Assembly (NCBI GenBank): GCA_022821145.1
Contig: JAJEEE010000036.1
Location: 1-37,230, forward strand
Direction: 5' to 3'
DNA length: 37,230 nucleotides
Source: Acidobacteriota bacterium
GTDB lineage: Bacteria > Acidobacteriota > Terriglobia > 20CM-2-55-15
A program made the translations under genes and the position numbers. The notes under the pieces are model-generated. The model saw only the letters and a program-made list of their open reading frames with translations, did not search any database and was not told where the DNA came from. The first letter of the stretch is position 1, and each line of letters opens with the position of its first letter. This document shows positions 1 to 7,581 of this stretch, piece after piece.

Positions 1-85
1 TCGCTACGCTCCGCGCGGGCACAGGCCGCTCCCCACAAATTCAACTCCTGGAGGCGTTTCCAGACAACCAGTCAACCGATAACCC

Positions 86-136
86 AACCGGACACTTCAC
101 TTGCTACAGAAACCGGACATTTTCATTTGCTACGGA
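86..136. repeat. two tandem imperfect ~25-bp repeats, possible IS end
   Basis: Two adjacent near-identical units run from about 86 to 110 and from 111 to 136. Each starts with aaccggaca and ends with ttgctac plus two or three bases, and they differ at only a few positions. Closely spaced short repeats of this kind, read outward as tgtccgtagcaaatgaaaa, resemble the multiple transposase-binding repeats at the ends of IS21-like elements. No transposase is visible in the 85 bases to the left, so family and boundary are inferred. Confidence 0.4.
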
Positions 137-278
137 CACGAACGAGTTACACGTCGATCGTCGGCGGAATTCCGGTCGTCTATGATCCCCGCAGCGGGCG
201 CCGCAAGTCGGGATCGAGGACCCGATGCGATAGAACGCCCGGATGGTTGTCTCCAAGCACCGGCCCGAAACGGATGCC

Positions 279-548
279 ATGAACGGAGAGTCCAGAGGCT
301 ATTGGTTGCAAACCCTCGTCATCGTCGGATCGCTGGGCGTACTGACGGTATTCCTGAACAACCAGACGAACGCCCGATTCGAGGCAAGATTCGACGCCAT
401 CGACGCAAGGTTGGATCGTCTTGAAGTTCGCTTCGAGGATCGCATGGATGGCTTCGACGCGCGCCTCCGCGCCGTCGAGGTCGAGTTCGGCAAGATCGAC
501 CAGCGGCTGCTGACGCTGGAGCGTGTCTTGCTTCCGCCCGCGGAATAG
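279..548 (+). CDS. small membrane-anchored coiled-coil protein, function unknown
   Basis: This 89-residue protein has one hydrophobic N-terminal segment (about residues 8-25, TLVIVGSLGVLTVF) followed by heptad-like repeats of the type RFDAIDARLDRLEVRFEDR. That pattern predicts a single membrane anchor and a coiled coil. The architecture is common in small bacterial proteins placed next to mobile elements, but no function can be assigned. The ATG at 279 is preferred over an in-frame ATG at 243 because it directly precedes the membrane segment; neither has a strong ribosome binding site. It stands alone, on the opposite strand to the operon that follows. Confidence 0.6.
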   Translation: MNGESRGYWLQTLVIVGSLGVLTVFLNNQTNARFEARFDAIDARLDRLEVRFEDRMDGFDARLRAVEVEFGKIDQRLLTLERVLLPPAE

Positions 549-657
549 GCGCCGCTCGACATCCTTCGCGCCGGCGCCGGACAATCCGGTTCCCCACCGC
601 GTCACGCGCGGCGGACTGGCCGCGCGGCCGTCGACGCCGGCCGGCCAGCCAGGCGGC

Positions 658-1065
658 CTAATCGTCCTGCGCGTCCGGGTTGGACGTGCCGGCGAACAGG
701 CGTGTCCCGTCGGGGAACGTGATGCTGCGCGCGTTGCCCGAAGGCCCGCCGCCGCGCACCTGCCAGCCCTCGATCACCAGCTCCGTACCGGCCGTGAGGT
801 CTTCGCGCCGCCAACCCCGGCGGATCAGCCCGTTGGCGCCGCTGGTCTCGAAAGCCCAGTTGACGATCTCGCCGTCCGGTCCCTCGACGTCGACGTAGAT
901 CCAGGCGTGCGGGTTGGCCCAGAGCATCTCGGTCACCTTCCCACGCACCTCGATCGGCGCATTGGGATCGAACTCCGCGCTGAAGGCGTGATGGGCGTAC
1001 GCCGCGCCCCCCGACGCGGCCGCGAGTACGACGAACGCGGCGATCCATCGTCGAGTGTCCTTCAT
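658..1065 (-). CDS. DUF6152 family exported protein
   Basis: This is a 135-residue protein with a signal peptide (MKDTRRW, then a hydrophobic core ending near AYA). The mature part starts with the HHAF motif and contains VRGKVTEMLWANPHAWIYV, which is characteristic of the DUF6152 family of small exported beta-rich proteins. Their biochemical role is not known. An AGGAGG ribosome binding site lies just upstream of the ATG at 1065. The start overlaps the stop of the upstream gene in an ATGA, so it is the last gene of a translationally coupled three-gene operon (2746 to 658). The neighbours suggest a role in the cell envelope or periplasm. Confidence 0.8.
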   Translation of the reverse strand: MKDTRRWIAAFVVLAAASGGAAYAHHAFSAEFDPNAPIEVRGKVTEMLWANPHAWIYVDVEGPDGEIVNWAFETSGANGLIRRGWRREDLTAGTELVIEGWQVRGGGPSGNARSITFPDGTRLFAGTSNPDAQDD

Positions 1066-1907
1066 CGTGCCGGTCCTCCTTGGCCCTGCTCCGCGCGCCA
1101 CGCGTCGCGAACCTCCCTCAGGTGCCCCAGATCCTGGTTGTCCTCGTGGCATGCGACCTCGAGAATCTCGTCGTCCCGCCGGCGAAGCTCCATCTCGATC
1201 GTCCACGGCCGCGTGTAAACGACGGGGTCGGTCACGGTCGCGCTGAACAGGATGGTATCGGCGTTCAACGGCGTGTAGCGCTCGACGGTGGTCTGCGCGT
1301 GGCTGACGATGTCGCCCGCCTCGTTCAGCCACGTCTTGCCGTTCATGTTCCGGGTCTCGATGACGAGGGTGTCACCCTCCCACCGGCCGACGGAGTCGCC
1401 GTTCCACAGCCGGATCGTGTCGGGCAGGTGATCCCGGCCGTCGAGCGGAACCTGGCGCCACGCCATGCGCTCGAAGAGCAGCAGGACGTAGCCGGGCGGC
1501 TGCAGGATCTGCACGGGCGAGGGTACGTAGATCGAGCGGGGGACGCCCGCGGACACGAAGCAGTGCGCGGTGGGATCGTCATAGCCCCGGTGCGGGCGCT
1601 CCCTGTCGATGCGCTCGGCCCGCGCCCATTCCTGGTACGGCAGGACGCCGTCGGGCGGGTCGACCACGACGCCGCGGCTCGTCGGCGTCAGGAACCGGCG
1701 CTCCGCCTCGCGTTCCAGCCCGTAGTTGGCGCCGCCCGCGTTGGCCGAGTAGAGCCCCGAAATGTCGGGCGTCCCGTCGGGCAAGCGCCGCACCGGCCCA
1801 GGAGGCGGCGCGTCCGCGTCGGCGCCGCGTTGCGCCCACGCCGCCGCGGGCGCGGCGAGGACCGCGGCCAGCGTGGCGTGACGAAGAATGCTGCAGGTTC
1901 TGTTCAT
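1062..1907 (-). CDS. secreted protein of the GRWEGDTLV family, copy B
   Basis: This is a 281-residue protein with a clear Sec signal peptide (MNRTCSILRHATLAAVLAAP, cleavage near AWA). The mature part holds LPDGTPDISGLY near the N-terminus and GRWEGDTLVIET, TTVERYTPLNADTI and VYTRPWTIEM in the C-terminal half. This set recurs in many Acidobacteriota exported proteins of unknown function. It is clearly paralogous to the gene just upstream (1904-2746), with the same motif order, and probably arose by tandem duplication. Both ends overlap neighbours by 4 bases (ATGA), which implies translational coupling. The start at 1907 is chosen for that overlap and for the signal peptide; the longer open frame upstream of it has no support. 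Confidence 0.8.
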   Translation of the reverse strand: MNRTCSILRHATLAAVLAAPAAAWAQRGADADAPPPGPVRRLPDGTPDISGLYSANAGGANYGLEREAERRFLTPTSRGVVVDPPDGVLPYQEWARAERIDRERPHRGYDDPTAHCFVSAGVPRSIYVPSPVQILQPPGYVLLLFERMAWRQVPLDGRDHLPDTIRLWNGDSVGRWEGDTLVIETRNMNGKTWLNEAGDIVSHAQTTVERYTPLNADTILFSATVTDPVVYTRPWTIEMELRRRDDEILEVACHEDNQDLGHLREVRDAWRAEQGQGGPAR

Positions 1908-2746
1908 TGGGTTTCTCCGTCCGGCCCCTCGTCGGAATAGGGTCCGGGATACCAGGTGCGCAGATCGCGTTCGAAGTCGCCGTTGAACTCCTCGCGCTCG
2001 GCCTGGCAATGGTACTCGAGGATGCGGTCCATGTCCTTGTGGCGATGGAAAGGCATCCGGATCGTCCACGGCCGCGTGAAGACCTCGGGATCGGTGATCG
2101 TCGCCTCGTACTCGATCGTGTCGGCGTCGACCATGGTGTAGCGCTCGACGAGGGTCATGGACTCGCCGTGGAAGTTCCCGGCCATGTCGAGCCAGGTCCG
2201 GTCGTTGTGGTCCGTCACCTCCACGACCAGCGTGTCACCCTCCCAGCGCCCGCGCGAGTCGCCCATCCAGAACGGAACGCCGGAATACCGCTGCGATTGT
2301 CCGCCGGTATAGATCAGGCGATAGACCAACGACCATTCGAAGGTCATCGCGATGTGGTCCGGCGTCTGAAAGATCTGGAACGGATGCTCCATGTACATGA
2401 TGCGCGGAACGCCCGGCATGTAGCATTCGGCCAGAGGGTCGGCGGTCGCGCGGTCGCGGAAGTTCTCGTTCCGCCGGGCCAGGGCCCAGTCCTGGTAGGG
2501 GATCGTCTCCCCGTCGACCACGCTGGGGCCGGGAGGCATCCGGTAACTGGCCGCGTGCGCTTCCAGGCCGTACGCCGCCCGGTTGCGGACCTGCCAGATC
2601 CCCTGCAGATCGGGCCGGCCGTCGGCCGTTCGCGGAATGTCGCCACCGGCGTCCTGCGGCGTCGCGCAGGCATGGACCGCGAACGACGCGGCCAGCAGAG
2701 CGGCCAGGGCCGCCGCTTGTAACGGACGTCCGGACTTCAAGAACAT
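1904..2746 (-). CDS. secreted protein of the GRWEGDTLV family, copy A
   Basis: This is a 280-residue exported protein and the first gene of the three-gene operon. A GAGGAG ribosome binding site precedes the ATG at 2746. The signal peptide is followed by TADGRPDLQGIWQV, then YMEHPFQIFQTPDHIAMTFE, GRWEGDTLVVEVTDHNDRTW, LVERYTMVDADTIEYEATIT and VFTRPWTIRM. These are the same blocks in the same order as in the downstream paralogue. The predicted structure is mostly beta. The family is common in Acidobacteriota but, as far as I know, uncharacterised. A cysteine near the signal peptide end (VHAC) might suggest a lipoprotein, but the site lacks the usual leucine at -3. Confidence 0.8.
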   Translation of the reverse strand: MFLKSGRPLQAAALAALLAASFAVHACATPQDAGGDIPRTADGRPDLQGIWQVRNRAAYGLEAHAASYRMPPGPSVVDGETIPYQDWALARRNENFRDRATADPLAECYMPGVPRIMYMEHPFQIFQTPDHIAMTFEWSLVYRLIYTGGQSQRYSGVPFWMGDSRGRWEGDTLVVEVTDHNDRTWLDMAGNFHGESMTLVERYTMVDADTIEYEATITDPEVFTRPWTIRMPFHRHKDMDRILEYHCQAEREEFNGDFERDLRTWYPGPYSDEGPDGETQ

Positions 2747-2810
2747 GAATCCTCCTCACCGTAACTCGAAAATTGAAGCACGAAGGCCCAACCGGATCAA
2801 GCCGCGCCGA

Positions 2811-2967
2811 TCAGGAATCGAGCCATCGGAGCTTCTGCACGCGCTGTCCGGTGTTGACCTCGGTCGTGTAGAGGTTGCCCGCCGAATCGATCCCGATGTC
2901 GTGGACGACGTGAAACGGCCCGGCCCACCGGCCGGGCCGCCCGAGGACGGCCCTCGATCGGCGGTCG
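2811..2967 (-). pseudogene. 3' remnant of an NHL-repeat gene
   Basis: The last ~44 codons of an NHL-repeat protein are readable here (LGRPGRWAGPFHVVHDIG, then DSAGNLYTTEVNTGQRVQ). They match the C-terminus of the intact NHL gene at 3995-5146. By eye, bases 2811-2940 and 3995-4124 are about 89% identical. Similarity continues past a 9-base gap to about 2967 and then stops, exactly where the DUF4325 gene ends. No start or propeller body exists for this fragment. It is either the tail of a second, tandem NHL gene or a duplicated end; the level of divergence favours an old paralogue. Confidence 0.75.
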
Positions 2968-3991
2968 TTACTCGGTCTCCCCATCCAGTAGCGTGCCGTT
3001 GGTAACTTGCGCCGCACGCTGCATGATCGCCTTGTCAACGAGGCCGCGAACGACGGCGTCCATTCCAAGATTCCTCACCCGAGCCGAGAACGCCAGAGGG
3101 CCCAGTGACGCGAAGAGCTTCCCGACCAGCTCATCTGCAAAGCTGCTGGATACCAGGGGCACACCGGCCCAATCGAGCAACAGTGGTTTCGCCGGTTCGG
3201 CGTCCAGCAAGTTCATGCACTTGTTGCGCAGTTGGCGGCCGGCCGCCCTGGATCCAAACCCGGTGGATTCATCACGCATCGTCAGAACCATGGCCTCTCC
3301 TGCTTCGGTTTCGTACGCCCGTTCAATGATGTCGACCGGCCGATGCGGTTCACCAGCGAAACCGAGCGCCTCGGACAGATGAAATTGTGTGTCAAGGCCA
3401 AGTTCCGCGTAGACCACCGTGCCCTGGAACCGTTGCGATGGCCTCCCCTCGTAGACGTTCGAGTCCGGCCGCCCCGTCGATGGATCGATCCGAACTACGA
3501 TACGCGCCAGTCCGGACGTAATCTCGAACGACCCTTCCGACATCGTCCCGACTCTGAGGGCGCCGGCAATGCCGTTGCCTTGGCCGGCGTCGGGGTTTCG
3601 CGTGATTCCGGCCTTCCTCGCACTCCGCGTGGTTCAGGACGTTGTCGGTCAACTCGTTGACGGACCATTCCAGTCCTGCGATGACCCGACGATCCAAGGT
3701 CATGTTCCGCATCACGACGTCCATGAAGGCATTCACGAGCTTCTGCTGTTGATCGGAATCGCCAAAGCGCTGAGCCGCAAGATGGCGACCATGTACCGTA
3801 TCGCTCTTCTGAAAGCGCGGGGGCTCCAGCAAATGAGCCCAGTTCGTGTTGCGGAAGAGGCGCTCCAATTCCGGCCTTTCCGGCATGTTGACGGACACAT
3901 CGATTCGGTCGCGCCGCAGTGCGTCAACGCTATCCCTACCGCGGCGCCGGCGGCGTTCCCCCGCAAGCCACGAAACGTCAGTGCACCCCAC
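2968..3991 (-). pseudogene. disrupted GHKL ATPase / STAS-like (DUF4325) protein
   Basis: Two frames together encode a recognisable ATPase-STAS protein. The upstream frame (from 3991) carries ERLFRNTNWAHLLEP and then the N-box NELTDNVLNHAE (about 3659-3622). The downstream frame carries the G2 box GQGNGIAGALRV (about 3585) and, from 3543, a well-kept DUF4325 domain with ESTGFGSRAAGRQLRNKCMN, LLLDWAGVPLVSSSFADE and a TAA stop at 2968. Intact proteins have roughly 70 residues, including the G1 box, between the N-box and G2. Here about 15 codons remain and the frame shifts, so ATP binding is probably lost. The 5' end is also cut at the border with the NHL gene. A standalone STAS-like product from 3543 is possible but lacks a convincing ribosome binding site. 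Confidence 0.65.
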
Positions 3992-3994
3992 GGA

Positions 3995-5146
3995 TCAGGG
4001 ATCGAGCCGCCGGAACTTCTGCACGCGCTGACCCGTGTTGACCTCGGTCGTGTACAGGTTGCCCGCCGAATCGATGGCGATGTCGTGAACGACGTGGAAC
4101 TGCCCGGCCCAACGGCCCGGCCGCCCGAGGCGCCCGAGGACGGCCGTCGACGCGCGGTCGACGATCCGCAACTCGTTGTTCGTGCCGTCGACCATGAAGA
4201 CGAGCCTCTGTCCCGGATCGCGTGACAGGACCAGGTCGGAAACGGAACCGCTCAGCAGCGTGTCCGGCTCGAAAACCGCCTCGGAGACGAACGAACCGTC
4301 CTTCTCGAAGACCTGGTACCGGTTGTTGACCCGGTCGCACACGTACACGAACCCGTCCTCGGAAAGATGGACGCAGTGGACGGGGCTGCCGAACTGGTCC
4401 GACGGCGGACGGGACGGATCGTACACCGGCATGGGATCGTCATGGGGCGCGTTGCCGTAGGCGCCCCAGTGGCGCTTGTATTCGCCGGTCTCGGAGTCGA
4501 ACACGACGACGCGGCGGTTGCCGTACCCGTCGGCGACGTAGAGCTCGCGGGCGTCACCGTCCACCACCAGGTCCGCCGGCCGGCCCAGGTTGGCCGTGTC
4601 GTTGCTGCCCCGGCCCGCGTCGGGACGCCCGATCTGCATGACGAACTCGCCGTCCACGGTGAACTTCAACACCTGATGGTCGCCCTCGCCGTTCCCCGCC
4701 AGCCACACGAATCCATCGGCGACGTGGATGCCGTGCTCGTTGCGGGGCCAGTCGTGGCCCTCACCCGGTCCGCCCCATGCCCGCAGCAGGTTGCCGTCGG
4801 TGTCGAACTCCAGGACGGGCGGCGCCGCGACGCAGCACCGGCTCCACGGGGGGGCCTGGCCGGCCCCGACCTCGCGGTCGCTCAGGGAACGGGGCCGTTG
4901 GACGATCCACACGCGGTCGTCGGCGTCGACGTGGACGCCGGCCACCTGCCCGACGATCCAGTCGTTCGGAAGCGGTTGCGGCCAGAACGGATCGACGACG
5001 AAGGCGGGCGCGTCGGCCGCGCCGGTCTGCGCCAGCGCCGGCGGCGTCACTCCGGCAAGCGCCCAGCAGGCCGCGATGACGATCGTCCACGAGCTCGAGG
5101 GCGGCCGTCCGACGCGCGGATCGGTGGGAACGAAGATTCCCGTCAC
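3995..5146 (-). CDS. exported NHL-repeat beta-propeller protein
   Basis: This 383-residue protein has a signal peptide (hydrophobic core about residues 20-38, ending near ALAQ) and NHL-type blades throughout. Examples are GQVAGVHVDADDRVWIVQR, GIHVADGFVWLAGN, PADLVVDGDARELYVADG, CVHLSEDGFVYVCDRVNN and HDIAIDSAGNLYTTE. It resembles the six-bladed propellers related to peptidyl-alpha-hydroxyglycine amidating lyase, but no catalytic role can be claimed. The GTG start at 5146 overlaps the stop of the TolB-like gene in a GTGA, so the two are translationally coupled. It is the last gene of a three-gene operon of exported proteins. Its 3' end is partly duplicated at 2811-2967. Confidence 0.85.
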   Translation of the reverse strand: MTGIFVPTDPRVGRPPSSSWTIVIAACWALAGVTPPALAQTGAADAPAFVVDPFWPQPLPNDWIVGQVAGVHVDADDRVWIVQRPRSLSDREVGAGQAPPWSRCCVAAPPVLEFDTDGNLLRAWGGPGEGHDWPRNEHGIHVADGFVWLAGNGEGDHQVLKFTVDGEFVMQIGRPDAGRGSNDTANLGRPADLVVDGDARELYVADGYGNRRVVVFDSETGEYKRHWGAYGNAPHDDPMPVYDPSRPPSDQFGSPVHCVHLSEDGFVYVCDRVNNRYQVFEKDGSFVSEAVFEPDTLLSGSVSDLVLSRDPGQRLVFMVDGTNNELRIVDRASTAVLGRLGRPGRWAGQFHVVHDIAIDSAGNLYTTEVNTGQRVQKFRRLDP

Positions 5147-6912
5147 GGCAGGTCGACCTGCCAGAGGCTAGATTCGTCGACCGCCGCCCGGTAGACCAGC
5201 GTGCGGTTGTCCCTCGACAGACGCACCGAGTCCAGGAGCCGCGGGGCGATCGACAGGATCTCTCGGGGCGGGGACAACTGCGCGGTGTCGAGCAGCATAA
5301 GTCGGCTTCCACCGTCGGTGTAGATCAACCTGCGGTCGTCGCTCATCCACCGGGGGTCGTCGCCGTCCGGCGCCACGATGCGGAACGTCCGCGCGGACGT
5401 GTCGTACAGGAAGACGCCTCCCGGAGCGGCGCGGTTGACATAGACGCGGGTCCCGGCAATCTGGCTCCCGTCGGACGACCACGAGCTCGCCGCGAAGTAC
5501 TCGTCGGATCCGCCGATGGCGGGCAACTCCTCCACGACCTGCTCCAGCGGCCTGCGGGCCGGGTCGATGACGTAGGTGTCCCGGGACGGTCCGCTCCGTT
5601 GCCGGTAGAGGAGCCGCGCACCGTCGGGCGACCACAGGATGCCGGAGCGGTTGGCGGCCGGGTCGCGGGTGACCTGCGTCAGGCTCGACCCGTCCGGATC
5701 GACGGTCCACACCTCGTAGTTGCCGCTGCGGTCCGAGTAGAACGCGATCCGGCCGCCATCGGGAGACCATACCGGCCCGCGATCCCGGCCGCCCGGGTTG
5801 TCTCCGGTCACGCGCCGAATGGCCCCTCCGCGGCTTCCAGTGACATAGATGCTCTCTTCCGGGGCATTTCCGGAGTGGGCGCGCGAATAGAACACGATGG
5901 ACTGCCCGTCGGGGGACGGCTCGACGTCGAACGCCAGGGTCGACGCTTCCAGGATGACCTGCGCGGCGCCCGTCACGCGCCCAGCCTCGGGATCGAACTC
6001 CGCCGCCTCGACCGTGGTCGTGATGCTGTCCTCCGCGAAAACGAGGCGCCGTCCGTCGCTCGAGATCGCCAGGTGCCCCCGGACCCCGAGGGCGCCGCCG
6101 GTGATCTGCTCGGGCGCGCCCTGGACCTGGCCCGTGGCCTGGGCGATCGCGACGCGCCAGATGTCCATGTCGCCCCGCCGGTCGCTGGCGAAATACAGGA
6201 ACGCTCCACTGGGCGACCAGGCCGGGCTCCAGTCCGTGGCGGCGTCGCGCGTGACCGCGACCGCCTCGCCGCCGGCGGCCGAAACGGTCCAGAGGTCGCG
6301 CTGGCCGCCCTGGGCCGCGAAGGCCCAGAACGCGATGCGTTCGCCGCTCGGGGACCACCGCGGCTGAACGGCGTCGCCGAGCGCGTACAGGAGCCGCCGC
6401 TCGCCGGTGGCCACGCGCACGATGCTCAGATCGCCGGGGATCGGACGGGAGGCGGGGTCCGCGACGATCTGCGTACTCGAGTAAACGATCTCTTCGCCGT
6501 CCGGCGACCAGGACGGGTTGAAGCCGACGTTGGTCAGCCGGCGAATCGCCCCGCCGCCGCGGTCCATCACGTAAAGGCCGCCGCCGTCGCGTTCGGAGCG
6601 AAACACGAGCCGGGCGCCGTCGGGAGAGAACTCGGCCTGCCAGTCGTCGGCGTCCGAGTCCGCGGTGACGTTGACCGGCGCCTGCCCCGGGGCTTGAAGG
6701 AACACGTCCCAGTCGCCGCCGTCCCGCCGGCTGAACGCCAGCGCCCCGTCCGGCGCGAGGGTCGGGAACAGGTCGCGCCCGCCGGACTCGACCACGAGCA
6801 TCGGTCGTCCAACGCCCGGCAACTGCCCCATCGGGCCGGCGCCCAGGCTCGAAAGCGCGCCGGCCGCGCTCAACAGACCCGTAATCCAAACCTGTCGCCG
6901 TCGTTTCACCAC
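5143..6912 (-). CDS. TolB-like PD40/WD40 beta-propeller protein
   Basis: This 589-residue protein has an N-terminal signal sequence and at least nine PD40-type units with the WSPDG signature, for example FSPDGARLVFRSERDG, WSPDGEEIVYSS, WSPSGERIAFWA, WSPDGGRIAFYSDRSGN and WSPDGARLLYRQ. These are the units of the TolB propeller family. It lacks the TolB N-terminal domain and is not in a tol-pal cluster, so a genuine TolB role is unlikely. Protein or ligand binding in the periplasm is the reasonable inference. Translation starts at GTG 6912, with a G-rich stretch just upstream and only 15 bases after the preceding gene; its end overlaps the NHL gene by 4 bases. Confidence 0.85.
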   Translation of the reverse strand: MVKRRRQVWITGLLSAAGALSSLGAGPMGQLPGVGRPMLVVESGGRDLFPTLAPDGALAFSRRDGGDWDVFLQAPGQAPVNVTADSDADDWQAEFSPDGARLVFRSERDGGGLYVMDRGGGAIRRLTNVGFNPSWSPDGEEIVYSSTQIVADPASRPIPGDLSIVRVATGERRLLYALGDAVQPRWSPSGERIAFWAFAAQGGQRDLWTVSAAGGEAVAVTRDAATDWSPAWSPSGAFLYFASDRRGDMDIWRVAIAQATGQVQGAPEQITGGALGVRGHLAISSDGRRLVFAEDSITTTVEAAEFDPEAGRVTGAAQVILEASTLAFDVEPSPDGQSIVFYSRAHSGNAPEESIYVTGSRGGAIRRVTGDNPGGRDRGPVWSPDGGRIAFYSDRSGNYEVWTVDPDGSSLTQVTRDPAANRSGILWSPDGARLLYRQRSGPSRDTYVIDPARRPLEQVVEELPAIGGSDEYFAASSWSSDGSQIAGTRVYVNRAAPGGVFLYDTSARTFRIVAPDGDDPRWMSDDRRLIYTDGGSRLMLLDTAQLSPPREILSIAPRLLDSVRLSRDNRTLVYRAAVDESSLWQVDLP

Positions 6913-6927
6913 GCCCCCGTTCGCCGG

Positions 6928-7431
6928 TCAGTCCCGCTTCCGATAGACCTCGATGCTGCTGATGTTGTTGTTGAACTCCACGCGAATGGTCATCTCCCGG
7001 CCGTCCGGCGAGATCGTCCGCGACGCCCCGCCGACGACGATGCCGGCGTGCGAGAACGTCGAGCTGGCCGTCAACGGTCCGGTGCGCTCCAATGCGATGG
7101 CGTCGGCCTCTCCGGGCCGGCTCGCGTACGGGTGGTCGACGCCGTCGTACTGGCCGACGAACTCCGACGTCGTCTCGGCGCCGCCGGCGTCCACGGTGAT
7201 GACGGTCCCCTTCAGGCCGTCCGGGTGCGGCTCGTAGATCCGGGTCTGGCTGCGCGGCGCCGGCCGGCTTCGGAACTCGGACCGGTCGACGTCCAACTCC
7301 CAAACCCCGAAGATCGGATCGCCGGGCTCGAATTGCGCGGGCTCGGCGAATCCCGGCGACGCCAGGACCGTGACGGCGGCCGCCAGACCCACGACGATCG
7401 ACCGTCTCGACGGATGTCTCGGATGTCGCAT
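6928..7431 (-). CDS. small secreted protein, uncharacterised Acidobacteriota family
   Basis: This 167-residue protein has a signal peptide (RRSIVVGLAAAVTVLASPGF). The mature part contains GVWELDVDRSEF, RSQTRIYEPHPDGLKGT, SEFVGQYDGVDHPY and SRTISPDGREMTI. This pattern (a W-x-L-D/N opening, a K/R-x-x-Y/F segment, then a repeated beta motif) is widespread in Acidobacteriota secreted proteins and suggests a lipocalin-like beta-barrel; the function is unknown. The ATG at 7431 follows a GGGAGGGG ribosome binding site, so the longer frame from 7491 is rejected. It is the first gene of the operon with the TolB-like and NHL proteins. Confidence 0.75.
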   Translation of the reverse strand: MRHPRHPSRRSIVVGLAAAVTVLASPGFAEPAQFEPGDPIFGVWELDVDRSEFRSRPAPRSQTRIYEPHPDGLKGTVITVDAGGAETTSEFVGQYDGVDHPYASRPGEADAIALERTGPLTASSTFSHAGIVVGGASRTISPDGREMTIRVEFNNNISSIEVYRKRD

Positions 7432-7501
7432 GGATCCCCTCCCGATCCGGCAAGCTTGCCTGATTGTAGTCCGGCCGCCATCGGTAACCAATCGATAAGC
7501 G

Positions 7502-7510
7502 TGTGATAAT
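7502..7510 (+). promoter_or_regulatory. extended -10 promoter element for the GAPDH gene
   Basis: The sequence TGtGATAAT (7502-7510) fits an extended -10 element in the divergent spacer between the secreted-protein gene (start 7431) and the GAPDH gene (start 7582). No good -35 is visible, as is usual for extended -10 promoters. A transcript would start near 7517 and leave a leader of about 65 bases. Confidence 0.35.
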
Positions 7511-7581
7511 AGGGGTTTGTCGCAGCGCCGTTTTCGGCGCCGTCAAGGACTCGAACGATGATGAGGCACAGGTGACCCACC

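Noticed and set aside
5168-7546. 792-codon open frame on the minus strand
   Set aside because: Its translation is arginine- and glycine-rich without motifs and it is out of frame with the well-supported TolB-like gene; it is a GC-driven shadow frame.
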